DNA of 64,000 bases from positions 186,001-250,000 of the forward strand of contig NZ_FOCL01000007.1 in the NCBI RefSeq assembly GCF_900110105.1, written 5' to 3'. Source of the stretch: Mucilaginibacter gossypiicola. Lineage in GTDB: Bacteria; Bacteroidota; Bacteroidia; Sphingobacteriales; Sphingobacteriaceae. Under the pieces are notes generated by a model. That model was not told the origin of the DNA. It did not search any database and worked only from the letters and a program-made list of their open reading frames with translations. Shown here piece by piece: positions 1 through 8,980 of this stretch. Position 1 is the first letter of the stretch; each line of letters starts with the position of its first letter. A program made the translations under genes and the position numbers.

Positions 1-398
1 CGAAAAAGTATGCGGACCTGCTTCCACGGGTTGGGGCAATTAGCTATGAGCACTGCTTGTGTTGCTGATATAGATTTTAGTTCAAGCGTAACATTGGGTG
101 TAACAACATCTTGTTGTAATCCGTAACCCGGTGTTGAAAAGTTTACAAATACCTTAAAATTGGCTACAACAGGCATGGTATATCCCCAATTACTTGTGCC
201 GTCTATGATTTGACCTACTAAGGTGGCACCTGTATAAAGCGCTACAGCACTTGTGTTTATTGTGGCAACAATTCGTTCTCCTGTAATATCTGTTCCGCCT
301 TGGTTCCATTCATATACTGTTGTTGGGTTTTGGTTGCTTTGTGCATTGGCACAGGTTATTGCTACGATACAAATAAAAGATAAAAGAAGTTTTTTCAT
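1..398 (-). CDS. Secreted protein of unknown function, N-terminal part only
   Basis: The frame is open from an ATG at 398 to the window edge, giving 132 residues with no stop; the gene continues outside. The N-terminus is a typical Sec signal peptide (MKK, a hydrophobic stretch, then cleavage after ANA before QSNQNP). The mature part is rich in Thr, Asn, Val and Gly and looks like a beta-rich extracellular domain. I recognise no family and no catalytic motif. It is transcribed in the same direction as the sigma factor gene at 696-1286, but 297 bases separate them, so a shared transcript is uncertain. Confidence 0.6.
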   Translation of the reverse strand, partial: MKKLLLSFICIVAITCANAQSNQNPTTVYEWNQGGTDITGERIVATINTSAVALYTGATLVGQIIDGTSNWGYTMPVVANFKVFVNFSTPGYGLQQDVVTPNVTLELKSISATQAVLIANCPNPWKQVRILF

Positions 399-695
399 GA
401 TAGGGGTTTAGATTGATAAAGGAAGATACATATAGTTTCAGGGAACTCGGTATTGTGCGAAGTTTCCTGGGATACTAAAAATCAGAATTTTAAGCTGGAG
501 ATTAAAGGCATGATATCGGATAAGGTTGGTTCAGTTAATAAATATATATAGTTTTCATTTACAACTAAGCCAATGTTGAAAAAAGATTAAAAAGGAGCCT
601 ATTAAAAGCGAACAAGGGCCAGCGCTATATCAACAAATAAATACTGATTGTGCGGGTGCACGCAGAATAATTGCCACCTCATTTATAGGGCAACT

Positions 696-1286
696 TTAGT
701 GACGAAAAAGCAACAACCGGAAAAAAACAACAGCCGTTGAAGTATATTTCAAGCAGCTTCTAAGGTGTTTCAACGCCACTGTGATCTGATTTTCGACGGT
801 ACGTTTGGAAACCCCGAAACTGTCGGCTATTTCCTGGTTCGACAGGTTTTTCACCCGGCTTAAATAAAAGATCTCCTGGCATCGCTTTGGCAGCTGTATC
901 AAATATTGCTGTAATTCCTGCTGAAGTTCCAGTTCAATTAAATGGTCTTCGCCTTCGTTGTTGTGAAAAGGTTCATTTTCAGGATGGGCATCGCCCAAAA
1001 CTAAAGTAAGCGGTTTTGCGGCCCGCATACGGTTATATACCTGGTAACGTGCGGCCGTAAGCATAAACGTTGGGAATGATTCTATTTCGAGTGTTTGGCG
1101 CCTGTTCCAGATATTCAGGAAAATATCGTGTACCAGTTCTTCGCTTGTTTCCTGGTTTTTGAGATAGCCCTTTGCCAGTTTATAAAGCCTTACCCAGTAC
1201 CTTTCAAACAGGGCAGTAAAAGCCACCTCGTCGTTATTACGTACGGCATTCCACAACTCGGCATCTGTTAAGGACGTGTAAAGCAT
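696..1286 (-). CDS. ECF sigma factor (FecI-like, Bacteroidota expansion family)
   Basis: A 196-residue RNA polymerase sigma-70 factor of the extracytoplasmic-function type. Region 2 is visible at about residues 25-95 (ALFERYWVRLYKLA, then ETSEELVHDIFLNIW). Region 4 is at about 125-180 (LPKRCQEIFYLSRVKNLSNQEIA, then VSKRTVENQ as the helix-turn-helix). In the known FecIR scheme such a factor is held by a FecR anti-sigma protein and released when the cognate TonB receptor binds ligand. The neighbours fit: fecR, susC with an STN domain and susD begin 139 bases away. Unusually, the sigma gene is divergent from them rather than the first gene of the same operon. Confidence 0.92.
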   Translation of the reverse strand: MLYTSLTDAELWNAVRNNDEVAFTALFERYWVRLYKLAKGYLKNQETSEELVHDIFLNIWNRRQTLEIESFPTFMLTAARYQVYNRMRAAKPLTLVLGDAHPENEPFHNNEGEDHLIELELQQELQQYLIQLPKRCQEIFYLSRVKNLSNQEIADSFGVSKRTVENQITVALKHLRSCLKYTSTAVVFFRLLLFRH

Positions 1287-1425
1287 ATAATTGGTTAGGT
1301 AAATGTATAAAAAGAGGCGCTAATTTTTAAAATTTTAAAGAAAGTGACAGAAAGTTCAAAAAAGTATGTGTGTACTATAGGAGAATCTACACTTACCTTT
1401 TGTAAACCTCAGATCATAATACTTA

Positions 1426-2595
1426 ATGATAAGCAAAGAAGAGTTTTTGGTACTATACCAAAAGTATCTCGATGGTGAATGTTCTCCTGCCGAGAAAGAA
1501 TTGCTGGCTGCATACAGTGACGATATGCACCTGCCCGATGACGTATGGACGGAGGATGATACCGACCCACTGGAGGTGCGTACACGGATTTGGCAAAAAC
1601 TAAGTGAAAGCAGACAGGAAACCATTGTTTTAATGCCTAAGCGTGCCAACTACAGGTGGCTGTGGGCTGCTGCTGCTTTGGCCGGCATAGCAGTACTTGC
1701 AGGTCTACTTTTTATACCTCATGCTAAAGTGAATAACATGGCTGGTGTTGTCAGTTCAAAAACTGAAACTAAAATATTACCCGGAGGTAATAAAGCATAC
1801 CTCACATTGGCGAACGGCAGCAAGATAGTACTTGATGATGCCAAAAATGGCCAGTTGGCAGCACGGGCAGGTGTAAAAGTAAGTAAGACGTCCAACGGTT
1901 TAGTGGTTTATAAATTTGACAGAAAACCTACCGAGCAGGGGCAGGCAGCCATCCCCCAAATCAATACCATAACCACACCACGGGGTGGCCAATACCAGGT
2001 GGTATTGGAAGATGGTACTAAAGTACAACTCAATGCAGCATCGTCAATAAAGTTCCCTGAGTATTTTACAGGGGCCAACCGCGAAATTGAATTAGATGGT
2101 GAGGCGTATTTTGAGGTAGCCAAAGATAAAGCCCATCCATTTATTGTTAAGGCTAATGGTACGCAGGTGCAGGTATTTGGCACCCATTTCAATATTAATG
2201 CTTATAGCGATAATCCCGACATAACTACCACCTTGCTTGAAGGCTCCGTTAAAATGAGTAAAGGTACTGCTGCAGTGATGCTTTTACCCGGACAGCAGGG
2301 AACTGTAAACCAAAACGGCTCATCGATAAAAGTACAAAAGGCCGATGTAGAAGCTAATATGGCCTGGATAAATGGCTTTTTTATATTTCATGATCAAAGC
2401 ATAATAAATATCATGAAGCAGGTAAGCCGCTGGTACGACGTGGATATTGAATATCAGGATGCCCAGGTTCAGGAAAATGAATTTGGCGGTACTATATCAA
2501 AATATAAGGATATTAAAGAATTGCTTGATAATATTAAGCTTACCGGTAGTATTCACTATAAAATTGAAGGAAGGAGGGTTATCATTATGAAGTAA
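1426..2595 (+). CDS. FecR-type anti-sigma factor with DUF4974
   Basis: A 389-residue single-pass inner-membrane protein. Residues 1-70 are cytoplasmic and should bind the sigma factor. A transmembrane helix lies at about 78-96 (WLWAAAALAGIAVLAGLLF). The periplasmic FecR beta-domain spans about 175-280 (ITTPRGGQYQVVLEDGTKV; FPEYFTGANREIELDGEAYFEV, split here by a gap), and the C-terminal DUF4974 domain spans about 320-389, the part known to contact the STN domain of the receptor. It sits directly upstream of the STN-containing SusC gene, which is almost certainly its partner. The divergent sigma gene at 696-1286 is the likely client. Confidence 0.92.
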   Translation: MISKEEFLVLYQKYLDGECSPAEKELLAAYSDDMHLPDDVWTEDDTDPLEVRTRIWQKLSESRQETIVLMPKRANYRWLWAAAALAGIAVLAGLLFIPHAKVNNMAGVVSSKTETKILPGGNKAYLTLANGSKIVLDDAKNGQLAARAGVKVSKTSNGLVVYKFDRKPTEQGQAAIPQINTITTPRGGQYQVVLEDGTKVQLNAASSIKFPEYFTGANREIELDGEAYFEVAKDKAHPFIVKANGTQVQVFGTHFNINAYSDNPDITTTLLEGSVKMSKGTAAVMLLPGQQGTVNQNGSSIKVQKADVEANMAWINGFFIFHDQSIINIMKQVSRWYDVDIEYQDAQVQENEFGGTISKYKDIKELLDNIKLTGSIHYKIEGRRVIIMK

Positions 2596-2631
2596 CCTCA
2601 TACTTATATAATGCTATCCCAAAAAAGAAGT

Positions 2632-2660
2632 AACCAGGAGCGTTCGCACCGCTCCTGGTT
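2632..2660 (+). promoter_or_regulatory. GC-rich hairpin between fecR and susC
   Basis: Two perfect 11-base arms, AACCAGGAGCG (2632-2642) and CGCTCCTGGTT (2650-2660), enclose a 7-base loop in the 138-base gap between fecR and susC. No U-tract follows, so it is not a classical terminator. It may stabilise or partly attenuate the mRNA so that the receptor and the anti-sigma factor are made at different levels; that role is inference. Confidence 0.5.
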
Positions 2661-2733
2661 CAATGCTACGGGTAGCAATCAGGTCAGTTAACGATCATTT
2701 TTCTCACAACCAGTTATTTAACCTAACATTCAA

Positions 2734-5700
2734 ATGTACAAAAATTCTACTGCATTAAAGCGCGGGCAGATACCCCGTGCCGTATCAAAATTATTTCTGA
2801 TCATGAAATTGTCGTTCTTTTTGTGTCTGGTTTCGATACTTCAGGTAAGTGCCTCAACCACTTTTGCACAAAAGATTAGCCTTAATAAAAATAACGCTTC
2901 GCTTGTGGAAACGCTGAAAGATATCCACAGGCAAAGCGGATACAGCGTGTTATACAATTCCAAAATGCTGAAAAAGGCCCAGCCTGTTAATGTCGACCTT
3001 AAAGACGCAGGGTTGGAAGAAGCATTGCAGCAATGCTTCCGTGATCAGCCTTTTAGTTATGTAATTAATAACACCACTATTGTAGTTACACCCAAGCCTG
3101 CCGAAAAGAAACAGGCAATAACCATCACAGGTACAGTAAAAGATCAGAAAGGTGTGTCTTTACCGGGTGTTACAGTAAAAGTTAAGGGTACCAACACAGG
3201 AGTACAAACCAATATTGATGGTAATTATACCGTTACCGTAAATGACAATAATGCGGTATTAGTATTCAGCTTTGTGGGTTTTGTTAGCCAGGAGGTACCG
3301 GTAGGCAATCAAACCAAAATTGATGTAACGCTTAAAGAACAAACATCGGCACTCAACGAAATTGTAGTGGTTGGTTACGGTACGCAAAAGAAAGCAAACC
3401 TTACAGGGGCTGTATCATCGGTATCCGGCGAAACATTGAATAAGCGCCCTGTTGTTAATACGGCTTCTATGCTTGAAGGCCTGGCACCGGGTGTTCAGAT
3501 CAACACAGGTTCGGGCGAGCCGGGAAACGAGGCGGTATCTATCCGTATTCGTGGTAACAGCACATTCAGTGGTGCTGGTTCCGATCCGTTGGTGTTGATT
3601 GATGGTGTTCCCGGGAACTTCAGCGATCTTAATCCAACAGATATCGATAATGTATCGGTTTTGAAAGACGCCGCATCCGCATCTATATATGGTTCAAGAG
3701 CAGCCAATGGCGTTGTATTGGTAACAACCAAACAGGGTAAAGCCGGGCAAATGTCTGTTACTTATGATGGTAATTTAGGATACAACAGCCCGACCAAGAT
3801 GTTTAAACTGGTGACCAACTCGGCTCAATATATGGAGATGTTTAACCAGGCCCGCATTAATAGCGGAACAACAGACCCGGGGTCGCTTTATCCGCAGGAT
3901 CAGATCGATCTGTATCGTAACGCTACCGATAGGGTAAAATATCCTAATACCGATTGGCTAAGCCTGATATTCAGAACTGCTGTAACACAAAACCATAACC
4001 TGACATTTAGCGGCGGTACAGAGAAAACCACCTATAATGTATCATTTGGCTATGTTAACCAGGATGGTATTGAAAGAGGCTTCGATTATAAACGATATAG
4101 CGGCCGTATCAACTTAACATCAAAGATCAACGATCATATAAAATTTGGTACCAACGTATTGTTAAAATCAGGTACCAGGGGTGCTGTAGCCGGTAACCCT
4201 TCGTCACCAACGCAATGGGATGGTTCTTCAATGGATCTCTTCCTTTCAGCTATGTCTCAGGCGCCAACCTATGGCCCTTACTTATCTGATGGCAGCGGAA
4301 GGTATACCTATAAGGCTTATGACTTTGAGTACAATAATAAAAACCCTATAGCTGTACTCGATCAAAACTTCAGAAGGGTTACTAATGATTATGCGGTAAA
4401 CGCCCAGGGTTGGTTTGAGGTGCAGTTTACTAAAGACATCTCATGGTATACCAAAGGTGCGGTGAACTTTAACATGGATAAGTACAAAGATTTTAAAGCC
4501 ACACTTGATGAGTATAACTTCAGGACAAATCAATTTGCAACATCTCTTGACCTGGGTAAAGGTTTAACGGACCAGGACGAGCAAACCGTATATACCAACC
4601 TGTTTAGCTACCTGAACTATGCGCACAACTTTCATGGTCATAACATTAAAGCGCAATTTGGTTACAGCATTGAACAAAGTAAATATCAATACTTATCAGG
4701 ATATCGTAAAAACTTTGCCGACCTGGACCTGCAGGAGTTAAACGCAGGCGGTTCTGACATTCAAAACGCAAACGGAACCAGTAATCAATGGGCCTTGATG
4801 TCTTATTTCGGTCGTGTAAATTACGATTATAAAGGGCGTTATCTTTTAGAGGGCAATATTCGTGATGACGGAAGTTCGAAATTTGCCGGTAAAAATAAAT
4901 GGGGGGTATTCCCATCGTTTTCAGCGGGCTGGCGCGTTACCGAAGAGCCTGTTGTAAAAGCCATGAATTTAACCTGGCTGGATAATTTTAAAGTAAGAGG
5001 TTCATGGGGACAGTTAGGAAATCAAAACGTAGTAATTAACGGATATGGCGTTAATTATCCTTATCAGGCATTGCTGAATTTTACCGGCAACTATTCTTTT
5101 GATAATTCTACATTGTTAACTGGTGTAGCCCAGCAAAGCCTGAACAATCCGGCCATTAAATGGGAAACCACTACCATGACCGATATTGGTTTGGATGTAA
5201 CAGTTTTCAAAAACTTTAACTTAACTGCCGATTGGTATAACAAAACAACATCTGATATTTTAAGGACAGCCCAGGTTACTGCAGCCGTAGGTTTAGGCGC
5301 TCCATCTATCAATGATGGTTCGGTTAACAACAGAGGTATTGAGCTTGGTGTATCATACAATAATGTAATAACTGATGGCGCTTTAAGAGGATTAGCCTTT
5401 AATGTAGGCGCAAACGTTGACCATAACCGCAACAAGCTGGTTAAATTTGGTCAGACAGAAATCAACGATTATACTATCAACCAAAATGGGCTGCCATGGA
5501 ACTCGTTTTACATGCTGCAGGTTGTCGGCATATTCCAGTCGGCACAAGAGGTAGCCAATTCTCCAAAACAATTTTCTGACTCCACACTACCGGGCGATTT
5601 AAAATATAAAGATGTAAACGGCGACGGTAAAATAGATCAGAATGATAAAACCGTGATTGGCGGTGTTTATCCTAAGTTAAATTACTCATTTAACTTATCG

Positions 5701-6150
5701 GCCAGCTTTAAAGGCTTTGACTTATCGGCAATGATGCAGGGCGTTTACGGTGTTAAATCTTATGTATCAGGTTGGGGTACCATCCCATTTGTACAAGGTT
5801 CGTCGCCAACTACCGATTGGTTGAATGCCTGGACACCTGAGCACCCTTCAACCACTATGCCGCGTCTTTATTTTGGCCAAAGCGCACCCGATAAAATTGG
5901 TCGCAGGTCATCATACTTCCTGCAGGATGCATCGTATTTGAGGCTTAAAAACCTGGTGTTTGGTTATACTCTGCCGTCACAACTTACTAAAAAAGTAGGT
6001 ATCAACCGGTTAAGGGTTTATTTCGCAGGCGATAACCTGTTAACCATAACCAAATTTAAAGGTCTTGATCCTGAACGTTATGGCAGCGGCGACCAGGTGC
6101 AGTATCCGCAAAATAAAATCTACTCTTTTGGTTTGAACGTTTCCTTTTAA
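2734..6150 (+). CDS. SusC-family TonB-linked outer-membrane receptor with STN signalling domain
   Basis: An 1138-residue outer-membrane transporter. After a long signal region comes an STN domain at about residues 45-120 (SLVETLKDIHRQSGYSVLY), which transmits the ligand-bound state to FecR. Then follow a carboxypeptidase-regulatory-like beta-sandwich (about 130-205), a TonB-box region (LNEIVVVGYGTQKK), the plug (SIYGSRAANGVVLVTTK) and a long beta-barrel ending in aromatic residues (YSFGLNVSF). It forms an operon with susD, 8 bases downstream. The ligand cannot be read from sequence: no glycosidase is encoded in this small locus, so it could be a glycan, a peptide or another large nutrient. 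Confidence 0.95.
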   Translation: MYKNSTALKRGQIPRAVSKLFLIMKLSFFLCLVSILQVSASTTFAQKISLNKNNASLVETLKDIHRQSGYSVLYNSKMLKKAQPVNVDLKDAGLEEALQQCFRDQPFSYVINNTTIVVTPKPAEKKQAITITGTVKDQKGVSLPGVTVKVKGTNTGVQTNIDGNYTVTVNDNNAVLVFSFVGFVSQEVPVGNQTKIDVTLKEQTSALNEIVVVGYGTQKKANLTGAVSSVSGETLNKRPVVNTASMLEGLAPGVQINTGSGEPGNEAVSIRIRGNSTFSGAGSDPLVLIDGVPGNFSDLNPTDIDNVSVLKDAASASIYGSRAANGVVLVTTKQGKAGQMSVTYDGNLGYNSPTKMFKLVTNSAQYMEMFNQARINSGTTDPGSLYPQDQIDLYRNATDRVKYPNTDWLSLIFRTAVTQNHNLTFSGGTEKTTYNVSFGYVNQDGIERGFDYKRYSGRINLTSKINDHIKFGTNVLLKSGTRGAVAGNPSSPTQWDGSSMDLFLSAMSQAPTYGPYLSDGSGRYTYKAYDFEYNNKNPIAVLDQNFRRVTNDYAVNAQGWFEVQFTKDISWYTKGAVNFNMDKYKDFKATLDEYNFRTNQFATSLDLGKGLTDQDEQTVYTNLFSYLNYAHNFHGHNIKAQFGYSIEQSKYQYLSGYRKNFADLDLQELNAGGSDIQNANGTSNQWALMSYFGRVNYDYKGRYLLEGNIRDDGSSKFAGKNKWGVFPSFSAGWRVTEEPVVKAMNLTWLDNFKVRGSWGQLGNQNVVINGYGVNYPYQALLNFTGNYSFDNSTLLTGVAQQSLNNPAIKWETTTMTDIGLDVTVFKNFNLTADWYNKTTSDILRTAQVTAAVGLGAPSINDGSVNNRGIELGVSYNNVITDGALRGLAFNVGANVDHNRNKLVKFGQTEINDYTINQNGLPWNSFYMLQVVGIFQSAQEVANSPKQFSDSTLPGDLKYKDVNGDGKIDQNDKTVIGGVYPKLNYSFNLSASFKGFDLSAMMQGVYGVKSYVSGWGTIPFVQGSSPTTDWLNAWTPEHPSTTMPRLYFGQSAPDKIGRRSSYFLQDASYLRLKNLVFGYTLPSQLTKKVGINRLRVYFAGDNLLTITKFKGLDPERYGSGDQVQYPQNKIYSFGLNVSF

Positions 6151-6158
6151 TTAGCCAC

Positions 6159-7679
6159 ATGAAAAATCGAATTATATTAACCATCATATTAATTACATCG
6201 CTGTTTTTAGGCGCATGTAAAAAGGCACTTGATCTTAACCCCAACGATCAGATTGCCACCTCAACATTCTATAAAACGAAGGCCGATTTTGACGCGGCTT
6301 TGGCAGCTGTTTACGCCTCGCTTCAAACCGAAGAATTTTCTTACGGTATGGGCTTTAGGGACGGGTTTACCGATAATGGCTATAACCAATTCAATTCGGG
6401 TGCAGCTAAAGATTTTGTGCAAGGTAACTTTAACCCTACCACCGGTGGTTACGAAACCGCTATTTATAACGATAGTTATGTGGGTATTACAAGGGTAAAC
6501 CTTTTTCTGCAAAATTTAGGCAACTACAAAGGCTCCGATATTTCTGATAGCCAGCGTAAAATTTATGAAGGCGAAGTAAGGTTTATTCGCGCCTTTCTTT
6601 ATTTTCAATTATATAGCATTTACGGCGACGTTCCGTTGGTGACACAACCACTTGATTTGAGCAATCAAAAACAACCTAAAGTGCCTGCGGCGCAGGTACT
6701 TGCCCAAATCACTGCCGACCTGGATTATGGTATTGCTAACTTGAGCACCAATGCTTATTACGCTAATGGTGGTCATGCGGCCGCGTCATCTGCAAAAGCG
6801 TTAAAAGCAAGGGTTTTATTGTTTGCCGCATTTGGAAGCACCGGCACCCCTGATGCTACCATGCTGACCCAGGTAAGGGACCTTTGTTTGGATTTAATGG
6901 GGCAGTACAAACTAAGCACCAATTTTGAGGATATTTTCAGGGATGCTACCCAGAAAAACAATACGGAGATTATGTTTTCGGTTAACTTTTTGGCGCCAAA
7001 CAATACAGCCCCGTGGGATATGTATTATGGTGACTGGGACGCCTGTGCACCAATGCAAAATATGGTAGATGCCTATGAGTGTACTGATGGACAACCATAT
7101 GGTACTTCACCACTAACCGATACTAAAAATCAGTTCAAAAACCGCGACCCAAGGTTGGCCAAAACAGTATATGCCGATTCGGTATATTTTGGTCCCGGCA
7201 AGGTTCACCATCCTTCAAATCTAAGGCCAACGGGCTACGGAATTATTAAATTCCTCGAGCCTAATAACATACCTTACGGCTTTTCAACGCTTAGTCAGCA
7301 GGATGCAGTTATTTTACGTTTAGGCGAGGTAATGCTGATGTATGCCGAAGCTCAAAATGAAATTGCAGGTCCGGATGCAACAGTTTATAAAGCCATGGCC
7401 GATTTACGTGCACGTGTAAATATGCCAGCTTATCCGGCCGGATATACCAAAGACCAGATGCGTGAACGCATCAGGCACGAGCGCCGTGTTGAGCTTGCCT
7501 TTGAAGGCCTGCGCCATTACGACCTGTTAAGGTGGCACATTGCAGGGCCGGTACTTAATGCAGTGGTATCTTCTCTTATTAATTATCACTTTGAGGATAA
7601 GTTTTACCATTGGCCGCTTCCGCAAACCGAAATTGACAAGAGCGGTGGGGTGCTTATTCAGAACCCGGATTATAAATAG
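6159..7679 (+). CDS. SusD/RagB-family surface nutrient-binding lipoprotein
   Basis: A 506-residue lipoprotein. The signal peptide ends in a lipobox LGAC, with lipidated Cys20. The alpha-helical TPR-like SusD fold is indicated by LNPNDQIATSTFYKTKADFDAALAAVY, split here only by eye (about residues 25-50), by EVRFIRAFLYFQLYSIYGDVPLV at about 140-160, and by the C-terminal RHERRVELAFEGLRHYDLLRW segment (about 430-450). It should cap the SusC barrel encoded just upstream. The gene is followed by two tandem hairpins that probably end the fecR-susC-susD transcript. Confidence 0.94.
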   Translation: MKNRIILTIILITSLFLGACKKALDLNPNDQIATSTFYKTKADFDAALAAVYASLQTEEFSYGMGFRDGFTDNGYNQFNSGAAKDFVQGNFNPTTGGYETAIYNDSYVGITRVNLFLQNLGNYKGSDISDSQRKIYEGEVRFIRAFLYFQLYSIYGDVPLVTQPLDLSNQKQPKVPAAQVLAQITADLDYGIANLSTNAYYANGGHAAASSAKALKARVLLFAAFGSTGTPDATMLTQVRDLCLDLMGQYKLSTNFEDIFRDATQKNNTEIMFSVNFLAPNNTAPWDMYYGDWDACAPMQNMVDAYECTDGQPYGTSPLTDTKNQFKNRDPRLAKTVYADSVYFGPGKVHHPSNLRPTGYGIIKFLEPNNIPYGFSTLSQQDAVILRLGEVMLMYAEAQNEIAGPDATVYKAMADLRARVNMPAYPAGYTKDQMRERIRHERRVELAFEGLRHYDLLRWHIAGPVLNAVVSSLINYHFEDKFYHWPLPQTEIDKSGGVLIQNPDYK

Positions 7680-7732
7680 TACGCAGAAACTCAATAAGGG
7701 AATAAGCAGAGATCCATAATTAATATCACCCC

Positions 7733-7820
7733 GAATAGGTTGCCACAATAAAGTGGCAGCCTATTCTTATATCTAAGGAAATTACACCACGTTCCACTAT
7801 TGTAATTTCCTTGTTCTTTT
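7733..7820 (+). terminator. Tandem terminator hairpins after susD
   Basis: The first hairpin pairs GAATAGGTTGCCAC (7733-7746) with GTGGCAGCCTATTC (7753-7766), 14 pairs including one G.U, followed by a weak U-rich run. The second pairs AAGGAAATTACA (7775-7786) with TGTAATTTCCTT (7801-7812) and is followed by GTTCTTTTT. Together they look like a back-up intrinsic terminator for the operon ending at 7679. Confidence 0.6.
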
Positions 7821-7869
7821 TAGTTTAGAAATGGTTTAATTAAAGATTAAATCTGCATATTTGCGCATC

Positions 7870-7888
7870 TGAGACTTCCTAAGTCTCA
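7870..7888. repeat. Short REP-like palindrome (GACTT...AAGTC type)
   Basis: TGAGACTT-CCT-AAGTCTCA is an 8-base perfect palindrome with a 3-base loop. It shares the GACTTnC/AAGTC arms with the longer palindromes at 47959-47991 and 53551-53583, and may be a shorter relative. It could also be coincidence. Confidence 0.3.
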
Positions 7889-7906
7889 TTGTGATAAGGT
7901 TTAGGA

Positions 7907-7947
7907 AAAAGTCCCGGCGGCGAGCGCTTTGGGGCTTTTGTTTTTTT
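7907..7947 (+). terminator. Plus-strand terminator-like hairpin
   Basis: AAAAGTCCC (7907-7915) pairs with GGGGCTTTT (7931-7939) with one G.U, around a GC-rich 15-base loop, and is followed by G and seven T. It has the form of an intrinsic terminator on the plus strand, but no gene ends just before it, so it may be a repeat-derived structure or a third barrier after susD. Confidence 0.4.
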
Positions 7948-8026
7948 ACGCTTTTTCTTTTGATTGCTGGAAATGAAGTAGGTATACTGCGTTTATAGCT
8001 TAGTATGGCTTCAGGAGATAGTTCAT

Positions 8027-8220
8027 AAAAAAAGCCATGCTCCTGTTGAAGCATGGCCGCAATATTAGTTATTTAATACCCCTATTAAAATAACTTATGC
8101 CTCAAAGTTAAATTGATCTTAACAAAAAAATAAATTGTAATATAAAAAATACAAAAGCCCATCGATGACAGGCTTTGGCAGACGTAGGGTCCATAGGGGT
8201 ATTAAAGCTCTCTAATTCAG
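8027..8220 (-). ncRNA. Candidate 6S-like structured small RNA with its own terminator
   Basis: On the minus strand a stand-alone transcript of about 194 nt can be drawn. A 14-base perfect inverted repeat, ATAGGGGTATTAAA (8193-8206) with TTTAATACCCCTAT (8072-8085), closes a 107-base interior. Inside it is a small hairpin (AAAGCC at 8154-8159 with GGCTTT at 8171-8176). The 3' end is a textbook terminator: arms GCCATGCT (8034-8041) and AGCATGGC (8050-8057), then seven U. A TATATTTG -7 box lies just upstream. No gene on this strand follows. Length, closing stem, large AU-rich interior and terminator match the general plan of 6S RNA, but the identity is inference; another regulatory RNA is possible. 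Confidence 0.5.
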
Positions 8221-8226
8221 GTAGTA

Positions 8227-8234
8227 CAAATATA
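8227..8234 (-). promoter_or_regulatory. -7 promoter element for the small RNA
   Basis: On the minus strand the sequence reads TATATTTG, an exact match to the Bacteroidota -7 consensus TAnnTTTG, about 6-8 bases before the inferred 5' end of the RNA at 8220. No TTTG -33 element is present at the expected distance. Confidence 0.45.
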
Positions 8235-8402
8235 ACCTTAGGGTTTTGGAGGTGGGAGAGAAAAATAGCGAATTTTTGTAACGACTTTGTTATGTAGTTA
8301 AATGGCCGGGGGCATTTTAAATGATTAGTAGAGCTGTCTATAAAGCTTACAGTTTAAATTGAAGTTTAGAATAACGATCTTAGTATACGGGCTAATTAAA
8401 CA

Positions 8403-8912
8403 ATGAACCAGTTTATTAATTTCTTCTGGACGATACTTGGCTTTGCAGCAGTGCTTTTTTATTGGGTTGCAAACGGCTTATCTGTTTGGTTTTACCTGTT
8501 TATAGGTTTAAGCATTATCCCGGCGTTTCTCTCTCAACGTTTTTTCTACAGGATCCAGTTAAGCCATAATACAAAAATTTATGAGCGTTTAGGGGTGAGG
8601 GTTATTCGTAAGTTTGTTCAGCATGGAGATTTCGCAAACCGCATAGGAAGAAAGAACAATCCCGCCTACCGGGGCATGCTAAAAAGCGTAGACCCTCAAA
8701 GGTATCTCGGCACCATTATAATGTATGAACGGTTTCATTTTATTTGCTTTATATTTTTCCTGCTCACCAGCGGCATAGCGATTGTACAGGGGCATTATCT
8801 GTTGGCATTATTAATTGTGATAAGCAATGTGGTCTACAATGTCTTTCCCATCTTACTACAGCAATTTAACCGGATTAGGGTGTTAAGGTGCTCCAATCAA
8901 AAATCAGTATAA
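8403..8912 (+). CDS. Small four-helix membrane protein, CrtO-acyltransferase-like
   Basis: A 169-residue integral membrane protein with hydrophobic segments at about residues 6-24, 29-46, 108-127 and 129-150. The middle cytoplasmic stretch carries IYERLGVRVIRKFVQHGDF and RIGRK. Size, topology and this motif remind me of the glycosyl-4,4'-diaponeurosporenoate acyltransferase (CrtO) family, whose members are also about 165 residues long. No carotenoid genes lie nearby, so a general lipid or glycolipid acyl-transfer role is only a guess. It is a single-gene unit between the small RNA and the mannan locus. Confidence 0.55.
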   Translation: MNQFINFFWTILGFAAVLFYWVANGLSVWFYLFIGLSIIPAFLSQRFFYRIQLSHNTKIYERLGVRVIRKFVQHGDFANRIGRKNNPAYRGMLKSVDPQRYLGTIIMYERFHFICFIFFLLTSGIAIVQGHYLLALLIVISNVVYNVFPILLQQFNRIRVLRCSNQKSV

Positions 8913-8980
8913 GGCTGCTTAAAGAATGATCGGGTGATGGCTCAGCTTGCAATGACATTAAGTTAAGAGTTTTAGAGGCT

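Noticed and set aside
7836..8054. Minus-strand open frame of 72 codons over the small-RNA terminator
   Set aside because: It overlaps the terminator hairpin and a REP-like palindrome, has a biased basic composition and resembles no protein; explained as non-coding structured DNA.
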